A DNA stretch of 64,000 nucleotides from Aquimarina amphilecti (GCF_900109375.1 NZ_FOAB01000013.1:22890-86889); one strand, 5' to 3'. Positions 26,597 through 35,021 are shown, counted from the stretch's first letter. Notes: generated by a model not told the origin, from the letters alone. Numbers and translations are program-made.

Positions 26597-28309
26597 ATGG
26601 CTGGACAATTTGTAAAAAATGGAGCTACTTTAAAATGTCCTCTATGTTCTAGTAGCGGTACATTAATCGTATCACATACTCAAGTGCAATTACAAGACAC
26701 TCCTTGTGCAACAAATGGAGATCGAACTAAGTCTAATCTTGTTTTTGGAGGGGTTTGTAAAAAATGGCGTAAAAGCCCACCGCCTTGTGCAAGTGTAATT
26801 GCTCCGACGCAATGGAAGGGAGTTGCAACAGATGTAGAAATTGACGGAGAATTTATGTTAATAGAAGATTCTACAATTACCTGTAGTACTGGTGGCGTCG
26901 ATATTGGTATTGATGATACTGCTCAGATGGATGTTCCAACAGATTTACCAGATACGGAGAATGCCATACTAAAAAAGTTTTTGGTTAATATAAGAAGACC
27001 AGATGATTATAAAGGCGAGTATGGGTTTGATTGGTTACGGGATGAGCATATCTATCCAATAGAAACTATTGGGTATGATAATGCCGGATCTCCTTTTTCT
27101 GGACCTTTAAATCAACAATTAGCTGTTTGTAAAAATCCTGAAGATTTAAAAAAAGAGTACAAGACAAAGGATGTGGTAAATCCAATTACTCCTTATGGAG
27201 AAGAGTATTATCCGGCTTGGTTATCTATTTTTCCTGATACAACATATAATGGGGTTAATCAAGCCCTATTAAATATCGAAATAGAAGCAATAGAGCCGTT
27301 GGTTGGCGATGCTACTAAAATCATTTTTGAATCTCCAAATGATTCACTTATCGTTACACCATCGCAAATAAGTTTAAGTGAACTTTTGGCAGAAAAGCAA
27401 ACTAAGGATTTAGGTATTACTACAAAAGAGCTTTATGTAACTGAAAAAGTAATTACTATAAAATGTGAAGGAAATCCTTTGGAAGCTCACCAAGAAATAA
27501 AAATCTATGCAGAGTTGGATGGAGAAAAAGAAGAAGTAGGTAAACTGATGGTCTATAATAATAATGCTATCGCCACTGCTAATGTTATAGCAGTTAATGT
27601 TATTATAGATGGAATGCGTGCAATTTTGAATCCTAATTATAAGACAACTATTAAATATGAGTCCACGGTTCAATCCTTAATACAGACAGAAGTTTTTGAT
27701 GATGATTTTGATATAGATAGTTTACCTGATACCGATCCAGATGTAAAAAAGTTTAAAGATGATTTTGTTACTAAAAATTTGGATATAGGACCTCAATTTA
27801 ATTCAGTAAATGGATTTTTAAATAATTTGGTTAGGTTATATGATAAATATGGACATTATAAACCAGTAACTGGTATAGAAGAATTTGGTCATAATAAAAC
27901 ATTCCTGTTTTATACAAATGTTACGGGAATTCTTGAAAGAGAAGGCCTTCCTCCTATACAATGGAGAGGGCTAGCTAGTGCTGATCTAACGGATATATCC
28001 AATGTGGAATGGGGAAATGCGTGTATTATTTTTGGAGGAGGGTTGTCAGAAATTCATAATGTTCCCCACGAAATAGGGCATTCTCTTTCATTACCGCATT
28101 CTTTTGAAGAAGAATTTAATACTCCTTTCCTTTTTTATAGAGGATTTACAGATAATTATATGGATTATCCAACTCAATTCGAACCAGATCTTAACAAAGA
28201 GCCATTAGATAATAGATTTAGAGGCAATATGCATTCTTTCTTTAAATGGCAATGGGATATTATGAGAGAAGATAAAAGTTTGGTTTATAATAATACCGAT
28301 ATAGAATAA
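26597..28309 (+). CDS. T6SS effector: DUF4280 PAAR-like domain fused to a metzincin-like protease
   Basis: A 570-residue protein. Residues 1-118 are a DUF4280 (PAAR-like) domain that caps the VgrG spike, with Cys residues in CPLC, DTPC, GGVC and PPPC that probably bind metal, and the ending TAQMDVPTDLPD. A linker and a beta-rich central part follow. The C-terminal domain has HEIGHSLSLPH at residues 491-501 (zinc ligands His491, His495, His501; catalytic Glu492) and a probable Met-turn NYMDYP with Met522. The usual Gly of HEXXHXXGXXH is Ser498. This is therefore a predicted secreted protease toxin. No dedicated immunity gene is evident next to it. The ATG at 26597 lies 2 bp after the preceding stop. 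Confidence 0.82.
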   Translation: MAGQFVKNGATLKCPLCSSSGTLIVSHTQVQLQDTPCATNGDRTKSNLVFGGVCKKWRKSPPPCASVIAPTQWKGVATDVEIDGEFMLIEDSTITCSTGGVDIGIDDTAQMDVPTDLPDTENAILKKFLVNIRRPDDYKGEYGFDWLRDEHIYPIETIGYDNAGSPFSGPLNQQLAVCKNPEDLKKEYKTKDVVNPITPYGEEYYPAWLSIFPDTTYNGVNQALLNIEIEAIEPLVGDATKIIFESPNDSLIVTPSQISLSELLAEKQTKDLGITTKELYVTEKVITIKCEGNPLEAHQEIKIYAELDGEKEEVGKLMVYNNNAIATANVIAVNVIIDGMRAILNPNYKTTIKYESTVQSLIQTEVFDDDFDIDSLPDTDPDVKKFKDDFVTKNLDIGPQFNSVNGFLNNLVRLYDKYGHYKPVTGIEEFGHNKTFLFYTNVTGILEREGLPPIQWRGLASADLTDISNVEWGNACIIFGGGLSEIHNVPHEIGHSLSLPHSFEEEFNTPFLFYRGFTDNYMDYPTQFEPDLNKEPLDNRFRGNMHSFFKWQWDIMREDKSLVYNNTDIE

Positions 28310-28345
28310 GATTATGTAAAAAAATACGCTTAAAACCTATGAATC

Positions 28346-29578
28346 ATGTCTGGACAATTTGTGAAAAACGGAGCTACCTTAAGCTGTCCGCTCTGTTCTA
28401 GTGATGGAGTACTTGTTGTGTCACATACAGAAGTGCAATTACAAGATACACCATGTGCGACCAATGGAGATCGAAACAAATCGAATCTTGTTTTTGGAGG
28501 AGTATGCAAAAAATGGAGAAAAAGTCCACCGCCCTGTGCTGGTGTAATTGCTCCTAAACAATGGCAAGGAGTTGCTAGTAATTTAGAAATCGATGGAGAG
28601 TTTATGTTGTTAGAAGACTCTACAATTGGATGTGCAACGGGAGGAGTAGATATCGTAATTAAAGATACCGCTCAGATAGACGTCCCTACGGATTTACCTG
28701 AATCAATGTTACAAGATATAGAAGTGCCTTTTTATGTAGAACGTTATAGAATACCAGGATTAAATGAAGATGGAAGTGCAATTGCCAATGATATGGCCTA
28801 CGGTTCAGGAGAACCTAGTACGTTGATTTATTCAGAAGAGGAGATACAAGCTTACAAGCAAGAATATGAGCAGGATGGTTTTAATGATACAGAACATATA
28901 AAGTTCGCAAATGGAGATAGGATTACAGATAAAGCAATATATAAGACCGAAGAAATAACAGAAATAAGACCTATTTTATTTAATCTTACTAGGTTGAATT
29001 TTGATTTTATGCTTTTTGATGATTTTAGAATCATGGCTTTCCAACTTTCTTCAGGTGCATTAAGAGAAAATATAGCATCCATGATTGATAAGTTTCAAAA
29101 TAATGAAGGAGGGATTTATGAGAATGCTGAACTTAATCAAGCGGCTATCGAGAGTTCTGCAACAGAAAGATTTTGTGCGGCTTTAGAAAATGACATTACA
29201 CAACGAATACAGAATAGGGGAGGAAATATTGCAGCAGCAGAAGATACATCTATAAGATGGCAAAGAAGATCGGGTGCTTCTCCTTCATTTGCTAGAGGAG
29301 AAGATAACAATCTTTTTAGAGGGTTAACAATTGCCGTGAATGATGTTTGGAGTTACGAAGTAAGTGTTATTGAATATACTAAAAAAGAAAACGGTTATGA
29401 TATCAAATACGAGGTGATTTATTGGGATCATTTTGGGTTGGATTTACCGGATATGCAAAAGTTTTATTCACTAGGAGCAGGATTTAGAGGATGGTTTTTC
29501 TTGCAACATGTAAGAGGTTATAAACCTTTCTTAACAAAGATAACTTTTGAAAAAGATTTTTTTGTACCTGTTTCCTAA
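28346..29578 (+). CDS. T6SS effector: DUF4280 PAAR-like domain fused to a DUF3289-like toxin domain
   Basis: A 410-residue protein. Residues 1-118 are a DUF4280 domain, about three quarters identical to that of the preceding gene, with all Cys positions conserved. After a linker, the C-terminal half (about 200-410) contains SSGALRENIASMIDKFQNN, NDVWSYEVSVIEY, YWDHFGLDLPDMQKFYSLG, GFRGWFFLQHVRGYKPFLTK. This matches my memory of DUF3289, a family found behind PAAR or VgrG in enterobacteria and of unknown activity. It is thus a candidate toxin delivered at the spike tip. It lies 36 bp after the metalloprotease effector, and no immunity gene is seen before the next effector 115 bp on. Confidence 0.75.
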   Translation: MSGQFVKNGATLSCPLCSSDGVLVVSHTEVQLQDTPCATNGDRNKSNLVFGGVCKKWRKSPPPCAGVIAPKQWQGVASNLEIDGEFMLLEDSTIGCATGGVDIVIKDTAQIDVPTDLPESMLQDIEVPFYVERYRIPGLNEDGSAIANDMAYGSGEPSTLIYSEEEIQAYKQEYEQDGFNDTEHIKFANGDRITDKAIYKTEEITEIRPILFNLTRLNFDFMLFDDFRIMAFQLSSGALRENIASMIDKFQNNEGGIYENAELNQAAIESSATERFCAALENDITQRIQNRGGNIAAAEDTSIRWQRRSGASPSFARGEDNNLFRGLTIAVNDVWSYEVSVIEYTKKENGYDIKYEVIYWDHFGLDLPDMQKFYSLGAGFRGWFFLQHVRGYKPFLTKITFEKDFFVPVS

Positions 29579-29693
29579 TTGGTAAACTTTCTTAGAAGGT
29601 AAATAACAAAATAGTTGATACTTTTCTAGAAATAGGAGGTGATCTTTTATAATTCTATAGATAAAGAAATATAATATTATATCATAAGAAATT

Positions 29694-31253
29694 ATGGGTG
29701 AACATATTCAAGAAGCAATTAATGCAGCACGACAATTGATAGAGGCTCGTTCTAAAAGAATTGAGGAGATTAATCGCAATTGGGCTGATTATGCAAATCA
29801 AACAACTTTAGCTACTAATGAAGGAGAAGAAGCCCTACAGGATGCGTATTTTGCTGAGAAAAAAGAACGGGAGGTACCAGCAAATGATTCTTCAGAAACA
29901 GAACCTGAAACATATACAGTTGTAAGTGGTGATACTCTTGGTAGAATAGCGAATAGTTATGATGATGTAAGTGTGGAAGATATAGTTCAGGCCAATTCAT
30001 CGTTAGATTCAGCTGATGAGATTGGTGTCGGAGATATCTTAATTATACCAAATGTAATTCCCATGATTACTGAGGTATATTACAATCCTACAAACATAGT
30101 AACTTTGGGTAGTGACACCTATATTGTAGTAAAAGGTTTTGCATTACAAGGTAAAGAAGCGACAATTCAAGTTTTTGAAAAAAGTCCTTTTTTATTAATG
30201 GAGGCTGAAGATACTCCGTTGACATTTTTAGAATATGGATCTTTGGATCCAGAAGGAGATGACTTGATCAATGAAAACCAAACAGAATTTAAAGTTCAAT
30301 TTAATGATCAGGGAGAAGCAATTGTAAAAATACAACTAAGACCAAAAAAGGAAGATCCAGATACAGTTTATTTAGAATGGCAGGAGAAATTTATACCCAA
30401 AGAACCCGAAGAAGGAATGACATTGCCGCCTCCGACTCAAGAAGAAATACAAATAATTGAGCCAGAACAACCATTAACTTTCGGAAATGGTACTCCTGGA
30501 GAATATGTATTATCTCCTACGAATCAATCAGCGAATTTTCCTCTTCCTGGGGCAAAACCGTCATTACCTCCAATTATAGATTTTTTATGGTTAAAAGTAG
30601 AAGTAGCTGGAGATAATGGCACTTATGAAAGACGCTTTCCTGAAGAAAGAGGAGAATATTTTAGTTTAGAAGTTAATAAACGTGCTCCTTGGATGGAAAT
30701 TGCTATTAGAGAAGCAAAAAAGGCGCGAGGCATAGTAGAAGGAATAGAACCAATGTATACTATGGCCAAAAATTACTTGCGTTTTGTAGGAAATCCTTTT
30801 GAACCAACAAGTTCGAGAAATGGACCCTGGTGTGCTGCTTTTATGAATTGGTGTATGGAAGAAAGTGGTTATAATTATGCATTAAGCGCTAGTTCTTTAG
30901 CCCCAATCCATGAAAATTTTGATAAAAATTTCAAACAAATAGAAGTGCCTATTTATGGATGCATAGTAGTATATGCGAACATTAGTCAATGGAGAGGTCA
31001 TACAGGTTTTTTATTTGGAATGGCAACTAATGGCGATTACATCCTTTTAGGAGGAAATCAAGATAATTCTATAAAACTAGCTCCTTACGGAGAATCAATA
31101 GGAAGTAAAAGACTTTATGGATTTTATGTCCCAGCTGACTATGAGTTAGGGTTCAATGATCAATTAACGGATAATGACAGAAATATAGACATTTCAAGAA
31201 TACATACGGAATGGGGGATAATCCCGTCTGAAGATAAACAGGAGGTAGAATGA
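29694..31253 (+). CDS. Probable T6SS effector: shared N-terminal scaffold, LysM, C-terminal peptidoglycan amidase
   Basis: A 519-residue protein with no signal peptide. Residues 1-55 are a helical module (ARQLIEARSKRIEEINRNWA) shared with the gene at 32102. A LysM peptidoglycan-binding domain follows (about 73-119, TYTVVSGDTLGRIA). Two further shared beta domains span about 125-235 (IVVKGFALQGKEATI, SPFLLME) and 245-330 (PPIIDFLWLKV). The C-terminal 190 residues resemble the TIGR02594/CHAP-like amidases, with catalytic Cys380 in PWCAAFMNWC, His436 in GHTGFLFG and Asn455 in GGNQDNS. It probably cuts peptidoglycan peptides in a target cell. The last codons contain the ribosome site for the overlapping lipoprotein gene. 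Confidence 0.78.
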   Translation: MGEHIQEAINAARQLIEARSKRIEEINRNWADYANQTTLATNEGEEALQDAYFAEKKEREVPANDSSETEPETYTVVSGDTLGRIANSYDDVSVEDIVQANSSLDSADEIGVGDILIIPNVIPMITEVYYNPTNIVTLGSDTYIVVKGFALQGKEATIQVFEKSPFLLMEAEDTPLTFLEYGSLDPEGDDLINENQTEFKVQFNDQGEAIVKIQLRPKKEDPDTVYLEWQEKFIPKEPEEGMTLPPPTQEEIQIIEPEQPLTFGNGTPGEYVLSPTNQSANFPLPGAKPSLPPIIDFLWLKVEVAGDNGTYERRFPEERGEYFSLEVNKRAPWMEIAIREAKKARGIVEGIEPMYTMAKNYLRFVGNPFEPTSSRNGPWCAAFMNWCMEESGYNYALSASSLAPIHENFDKNFKQIEVPIYGCIVVYANISQWRGHTGFLFGMATNGDYILLGGNQDNSIKLAPYGESIGSKRLYGFYVPADYELGFNDQLTDNDRNIDISRIHTEWGIIPSEDKQEVE

Positions 31254-31780
31254 TTATGAAAAATAAATTATACTTGTTTTATTTTTTGATCATAAAATTG
31301 TTAGTTAGTTCCTGCACTAACGTAACTATTAATTCGATCATCAGTGAAAAAAGGACAATAAAAAAAGGAAGTATTAAAAATTATCAAAGCTGTATTAAAT
31401 TTTCAGATAGCTTAAAGGTTAATGAATTTGTTGTTAATTATATTAATCATATTTATAGTAATGATCTAATCGCTTTATCTGAAAAGAATAGTTATCCTTT
31501 AAAATTTATAGGTTCTAAAGTTGATAGTAAAGAAGAGTTTTTATTAAAATTCAAAAACTCAAAATCTAACCTTAATTCCATATTCAATATTGAAGTGTTT
31601 AATGAAAAAGATATCTTAATAGATTCTATAAGCTCTAAAAATACCGAAATTCTTTATAAAGATGATTTAAAAAACAAAAACTGTAAGGAAGTATTTATAG
31701 GCTTTAAAACTGGGTTATACCTAAAAATTAATAAGAGTAATAGTAAATATAAAATAATGGTAATAGATTTTGCTGGGTAA
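31250..31780 (+). CDS. Lipoprotein, probable immunity partner of the amidase effector
   Basis: A 176-residue protein whose ATG overlaps the effector stop codon (ATGA at 31250-31253), with a strong site AGGAGGTAGA just upstream. Starts are possible at 31250 or at the ATG at 31256. The signal peptide ends in a lipobox (LLVSSC), so the protein is a periplasm-facing lipoprotein. The mature part is polar, rich in Lys, Ser and Asn, with an alpha-beta pattern (SKVDSKEEFLLKFKNS, VFIGFKTGLYLKI), perhaps NTF2-like. A lipoprotein overlapping a peptidoglycan-hydrolase effector is the usual arrangement of T6SS immunity genes that guard the periplasm. This function is inferred from position and localisation. 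Confidence 0.65.
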   Translation: MIMKNKLYLFYFLIIKLLVSSCTNVTINSIISEKRTIKKGSIKNYQSCIKFSDSLKVNEFVVNYINHIYSNDLIALSEKNSYPLKFIGSKVDSKEEFLLKFKNSKSNLNSIFNIEVFNEKDILIDSISSKNTEILYKDDLKNKNCKEVFIGFKTGLYLKINKSNSKYKIMVIDFAG

Positions 31781-32036
31781 ATAACTTTAATAAACTTGAA
31801 TTAGCGCATTTGTATGAAAGAGGAGATATTTATTAAAGAACAAAATACTAAATAAAAAAATATTTACAGTGGATTTAATGGAAGTGCTAAGAAGTTATGA
31901 TCCAGTGAGAATGGAAAACAATCTTCTTTTAGTTCCTGTTAAGGCAAATGACCAAGAAATAGAATCAATGACTCTTTACAGATTTAAAGTTAATGAAAAT
32001 CGTCTAGAATTGAAATCTGTAAATTGTATAGGATGA
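31781..32036 (+). pseudogene. Decayed gene fragment between the two effector-lipoprotein pairs
   Basis: No intact gene is present, but coding-like stretches are. One frame just after the preceding stop reads NKLELAHLYERGDIY before a stop at about 31838. In a different frame an open stretch can start at GTG 31869 or ATG 31878 and runs to TGA 32034-32036, reading MEVLRSYDPVRMENNLLLVP and onward to VNCIG. This looks like the frameshifted end of an older gene, perhaps an immunity gene whose effector was lost. A genuine small protein of about 55 residues starting at 31869 is the alternative. Confidence 0.4.
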
Positions 32037-32101
32037 TTAGAAATAAATGGCATCTAAATTTATGAATTATTACATCTATTTGTAATAAAAAGAATATTAG
32101 A

Positions 32102-33970
32102 ATGAGTGGACATAAAGAAGGAATTAATGCAGCACAACAATTGATAGAAGCTCGTTCTAAAAGAATTGAGGAGATTAATCGTAATTGGGCTGATTATGCG
32201 AATCAAACTACTTTTGCTACCAATGAAGCTGAAGAAGGCTTACTTGACGCATACTTTGCAAAAAGAAAAATAGAAAAGAGTAGAACTGAGAATGTAGGAT
32301 CTCCTTCTGAACTTTATAAATTTAGAAGTAGAATGACAATTGTTTCTGATGAAAATTATAATAGAATAGTTACAGCAATAACTAATAATTATAATGAAAA
32401 TTTAGAAAGTCAAGATTTATATACTACAGAAGAACTTGTAGCTTCAGTACTTGAAAATGGTGAGTACCCAAAAGATACAGAACTTTCGGTTCCAGTGATG
32501 ACAATAGAAGAAACAGAAGAGTTTATAGAAATTAAAAGTGGTGTTTTAGGTAGAGATGCTTATATTTTTGTAAAAGGGTTTGCTTTAAAAGATAAAGAAG
32601 CAACTATAGAAATTTTTGAAAGGAGCCCATTTTTATTAATGGAGGATGAAATTCCACTTACAGTTATTCAGTATGATACTATAGAAGCAGAAGAACCAAA
32701 TGAGAATACAAATAAAACCGAACTAAAAGCTATTTTTAACGATCGAGGAGAAGCTGTTGTAAAAATTAAATTTCGTCCCAAAGTAGAAGATCCAGATACG
32801 ATCTACAGTGAATGGAAAGAAAAATTTACACCTAAAGAACCTATTAGTCTCCCTCCTCCTTCTGTAGAAGAAATGCAACTAATTACTCCGTCTGTTCCAC
32901 TAACTTTTGGATCAGATGTGCCACAAATTGGGTCAGAGGTATCTACTAATCCAGAGGATTATCCTCTACCCTCTAATCAAAAGCCGGAATTACCCCCGGT
33001 AATAGATTTTTTGTGGTTAAAAGTAAAAGTAAGTGGAGATAAACAGGATTATGATGAGGAGTTTTTAAATGAAAATAACGATTCATATTTTAAGCTTAAG
33101 GTTTGTAATTGCGGGAAAAAATATGATGGACAGTTTAGATGCACAAGATATGGTAGAACGGTTAAAGTATATGGACCAATATATAACGGTAGTTACAAAT
33201 TAAAAGATTATGCTAAATGGAACGAAATAATTTCAAAAGGAATAGTTACTAGTATGGAAAAAGATATATTTATAATTATGTCTCCGAACGAAGGTAATCT
33301 TGATTCGGTTCAATCATATGATAGTGAAATAGTTACTGCTGGCGCAATGCAAAAAACAATTAATCCTACTGGACAAGGAGAGTTCCCTATTCAGGTAGCA
33401 GAATTTAAAAATTCTAACGCTGAGAAATATGTTTGTCTTTTTGAAAGTTGCGGTTGGACAGTAGAGAATAATACTATGTTCTATAAAGATCCGGATGATC
33501 CTAATGCTCAAAAAATTACAGGTAGCGATTTAAAGCGTAAAATAAGGGAGGGCTTTTATGCCTCTACTTTCGGTTCCAGAATAAAATGTAAGCCACTAGA
33601 ACCTATAGTAAATGCAGTAAATGATAATGATTTTCAAGTAAAACAAATAGAAGATTTTATCTCAAGATTAAGAGATAGGGTTTTGCCAATTGTACCTAGA
33701 GGTTATTCTCATACATTAGGTGATTTTTTAATATCACGATTAGGAAGAGCGACCGCTTTAGATCATCATATAAATAGACCTGCATATGTTAGAAATGATC
33801 TTGGAGATTCCTTGAATAATTTTTTCGCAAGGAATCCTAATGTGTCTGAGAATCCATTAAATTGGGGAGATAATCATCAGACTTATGAAACTGCAATTTT
33901 AGAAGATTATGGAGTAACAAGAAGAGGTACAGATATGGCTGAAAGATTTAACAAAATGAGAAATAGGTAA
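32102..33970 (+). CDS. Probable T6SS effector: shared N-terminal scaffold with lysozyme-like C-terminal domain
   Basis: A 622-residue protein without signal peptide. Residues 1-52 are nearly identical to the opening of the effector at 29694, also at DNA level. The LysM domain is replaced by an unrelated stretch (about 65-125). The beta domains are shared (IFVKGFALKDKEATIEIFER at about 155-174, PPVIDFLWLKVKV at about 298-310). The C-terminal 290 residues are new. They hold a Cys-containing segment (CNCGKK, FRCTRY) and a stretch SPNEGNLDSVQSYDSEIVTA (about 394-413) resembling the catalytic loop of lysozyme-like hydrolases, with Glu397 as candidate acid. A muramidase activity is plausible, not proven. 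A lipoprotein gene overlaps its end. Confidence 0.68.
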   Translation: MSGHKEGINAAQQLIEARSKRIEEINRNWADYANQTTFATNEAEEGLLDAYFAKRKIEKSRTENVGSPSELYKFRSRMTIVSDENYNRIVTAITNNYNENLESQDLYTTEELVASVLENGEYPKDTELSVPVMTIEETEEFIEIKSGVLGRDAYIFVKGFALKDKEATIEIFERSPFLLMEDEIPLTVIQYDTIEAEEPNENTNKTELKAIFNDRGEAVVKIKFRPKVEDPDTIYSEWKEKFTPKEPISLPPPSVEEMQLITPSVPLTFGSDVPQIGSEVSTNPEDYPLPSNQKPELPPVIDFLWLKVKVSGDKQDYDEEFLNENNDSYFKLKVCNCGKKYDGQFRCTRYGRTVKVYGPIYNGSYKLKDYAKWNEIISKGIVTSMEKDIFIIMSPNEGNLDSVQSYDSEIVTAGAMQKTINPTGQGEFPIQVAEFKNSNAEKYVCLFESCGWTVENNTMFYKDPDDPNAQKITGSDLKRKIREGFYASTFGSRIKCKPLEPIVNAVNDNDFQVKQIEDFISRLRDRVLPIVPRGYSHTLGDFLISRLGRATALDHHINRPAYVRNDLGDSLNNFFARNPNVSENPLNWGDNHQTYETAILEDYGVTRRGTDMAERFNKMRNR

Positions 33971-34908
33971 TGATTACTATGAATAATGTTTATAAGCCCT
34001 TTGTGATTGTTTTGATTTTGTTAGTTAGTTCATTTTTTAATTGTGCTAGTACAAATAGTTATGAAACCACTTCTAGTTCAGTTTTGAAAGGTAATCAGTA
34101 TACTTTATCCTGTGAAACTAATAGGTTGTCAACAATTTTAATTCAGAAAGAAATTATAGGAGATAAATTAATTTTGAAACTGATTATAAAAAGAAAAAAT
34201 AAAATTGTTGTTAAAAAAAATATAGAAATTAATAGAAGTACTTTTGGTTATGATTCCTTACCAGACATTGATCTTGAATGCTCTAGTGGTGGATTTAATA
34301 TAAATTATACTTTTAGTTTTGGTAATGAGTATATATTATTTAATCATTTTATTGGGGAGGAAGACGCTGATAATTTTTATCTGAAAAAAATAGTGTTTTA
34401 TGGGAGTAGTAGAAATTCTTTTAGCTTTGAAGGTTCTAAGGTACTAAAAACAATATCAATAAATAACTATGAAATACATACGTTAGCTTCATTAGAATTA
34501 AAACCAATTTATTTTAAAGATAATTTACAGACAGTAAATGAGCTAGTATTAAAACCACTTGTAGATAGTCTAAGAGAACGATCTTATTTTGATATTATTG
34601 GAAATGAAAAATTATTAACCATTATTACTCGAGAAATCCCTGTTTCAAAAAGCAATTTATTAAGTTATAATCAAATAGAGAGCAATTTAAAAAGGAGAGA
34701 ACTTTATTCAGAAACAATCTTTTTATCAAAAATTGTTTTACAGAACCATGAAAACTCTCAGTCTTATTTGAATATGGGAGATGCATATTGGAGCTTAAGA
34801 AATGAAGAAGATGCAAGAAAGTCTTATGCTAAATATATAGAGTTAATGAATAGTAAAGAACAAAAAACTCAAATTCCCAAGTACATTCGAAATAGATTAA
34901 ATAATTAA
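33970..34908 (+). CDS. Lipoprotein with C-terminal TPR-like segment, probable immunity partner
   Basis: A 312-residue protein whose ATG shares one base with the stop of the preceding effector (TAATG at 33968-33972). A second in-frame ATG lies at 33979. The signal peptide ends with a Cys in FFNCASTN, suggesting a lipoprotein. The central part is beta-rich, and the last 80 residues contain a TPR-like pair of helices (NSQSYLNMGDAYWSLRNEED, ARKSYAKYIELM). By position it should neutralise the lysozyme-like effector in the periplasm. It shares no obvious sequence with the lipoprotein at 31250, as expected if each is matched to a different toxin domain. It is the last gene of the island. Confidence 0.62.
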   Translation: MITMNNVYKPFVIVLILLVSSFFNCASTNSYETTSSSVLKGNQYTLSCETNRLSTILIQKEIIGDKLILKLIIKRKNKIVVKKNIEINRSTFGYDSLPDIDLECSSGGFNINYTFSFGNEYILFNHFIGEEDADNFYLKKIVFYGSSRNSFSFEGSKVLKTISINNYEIHTLASLELKPIYFKDNLQTVNELVLKPLVDSLRERSYFDIIGNEKLLTIITREIPVSKSNLLSYNQIESNLKRRELYSETIFLSKIVLQNHENSQSYLNMGDAYWSLRNEEDARKSYAKYIELMNSKEQKTQIPKYIRNRLNN

Positions 34909-35006
34909 TTCAAAATTTGATTTCGAAATTAAACTCATATAGTTTTCAAATTATCTATTTGATAGTGTTTGATTATAATTTTTGAGTGTTAAATTAATAA
35001 AAACTC

Positions 35007-35021
35007 AGTGGTTTTCAGGGG
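35007..35021 (+). repeat. 15-bp element, copy 2 (upstream of the LRR gene)
   Basis: AGTGGTTTTCAGGGG is identical to 23793-23807. This copy is 63 bp before the first possible ATG of the leucine-rich-repeat gene. Flanking sequence beyond the core is only loosely similar. It is possibly a shared promoter or regulator site. Confidence 0.45.
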
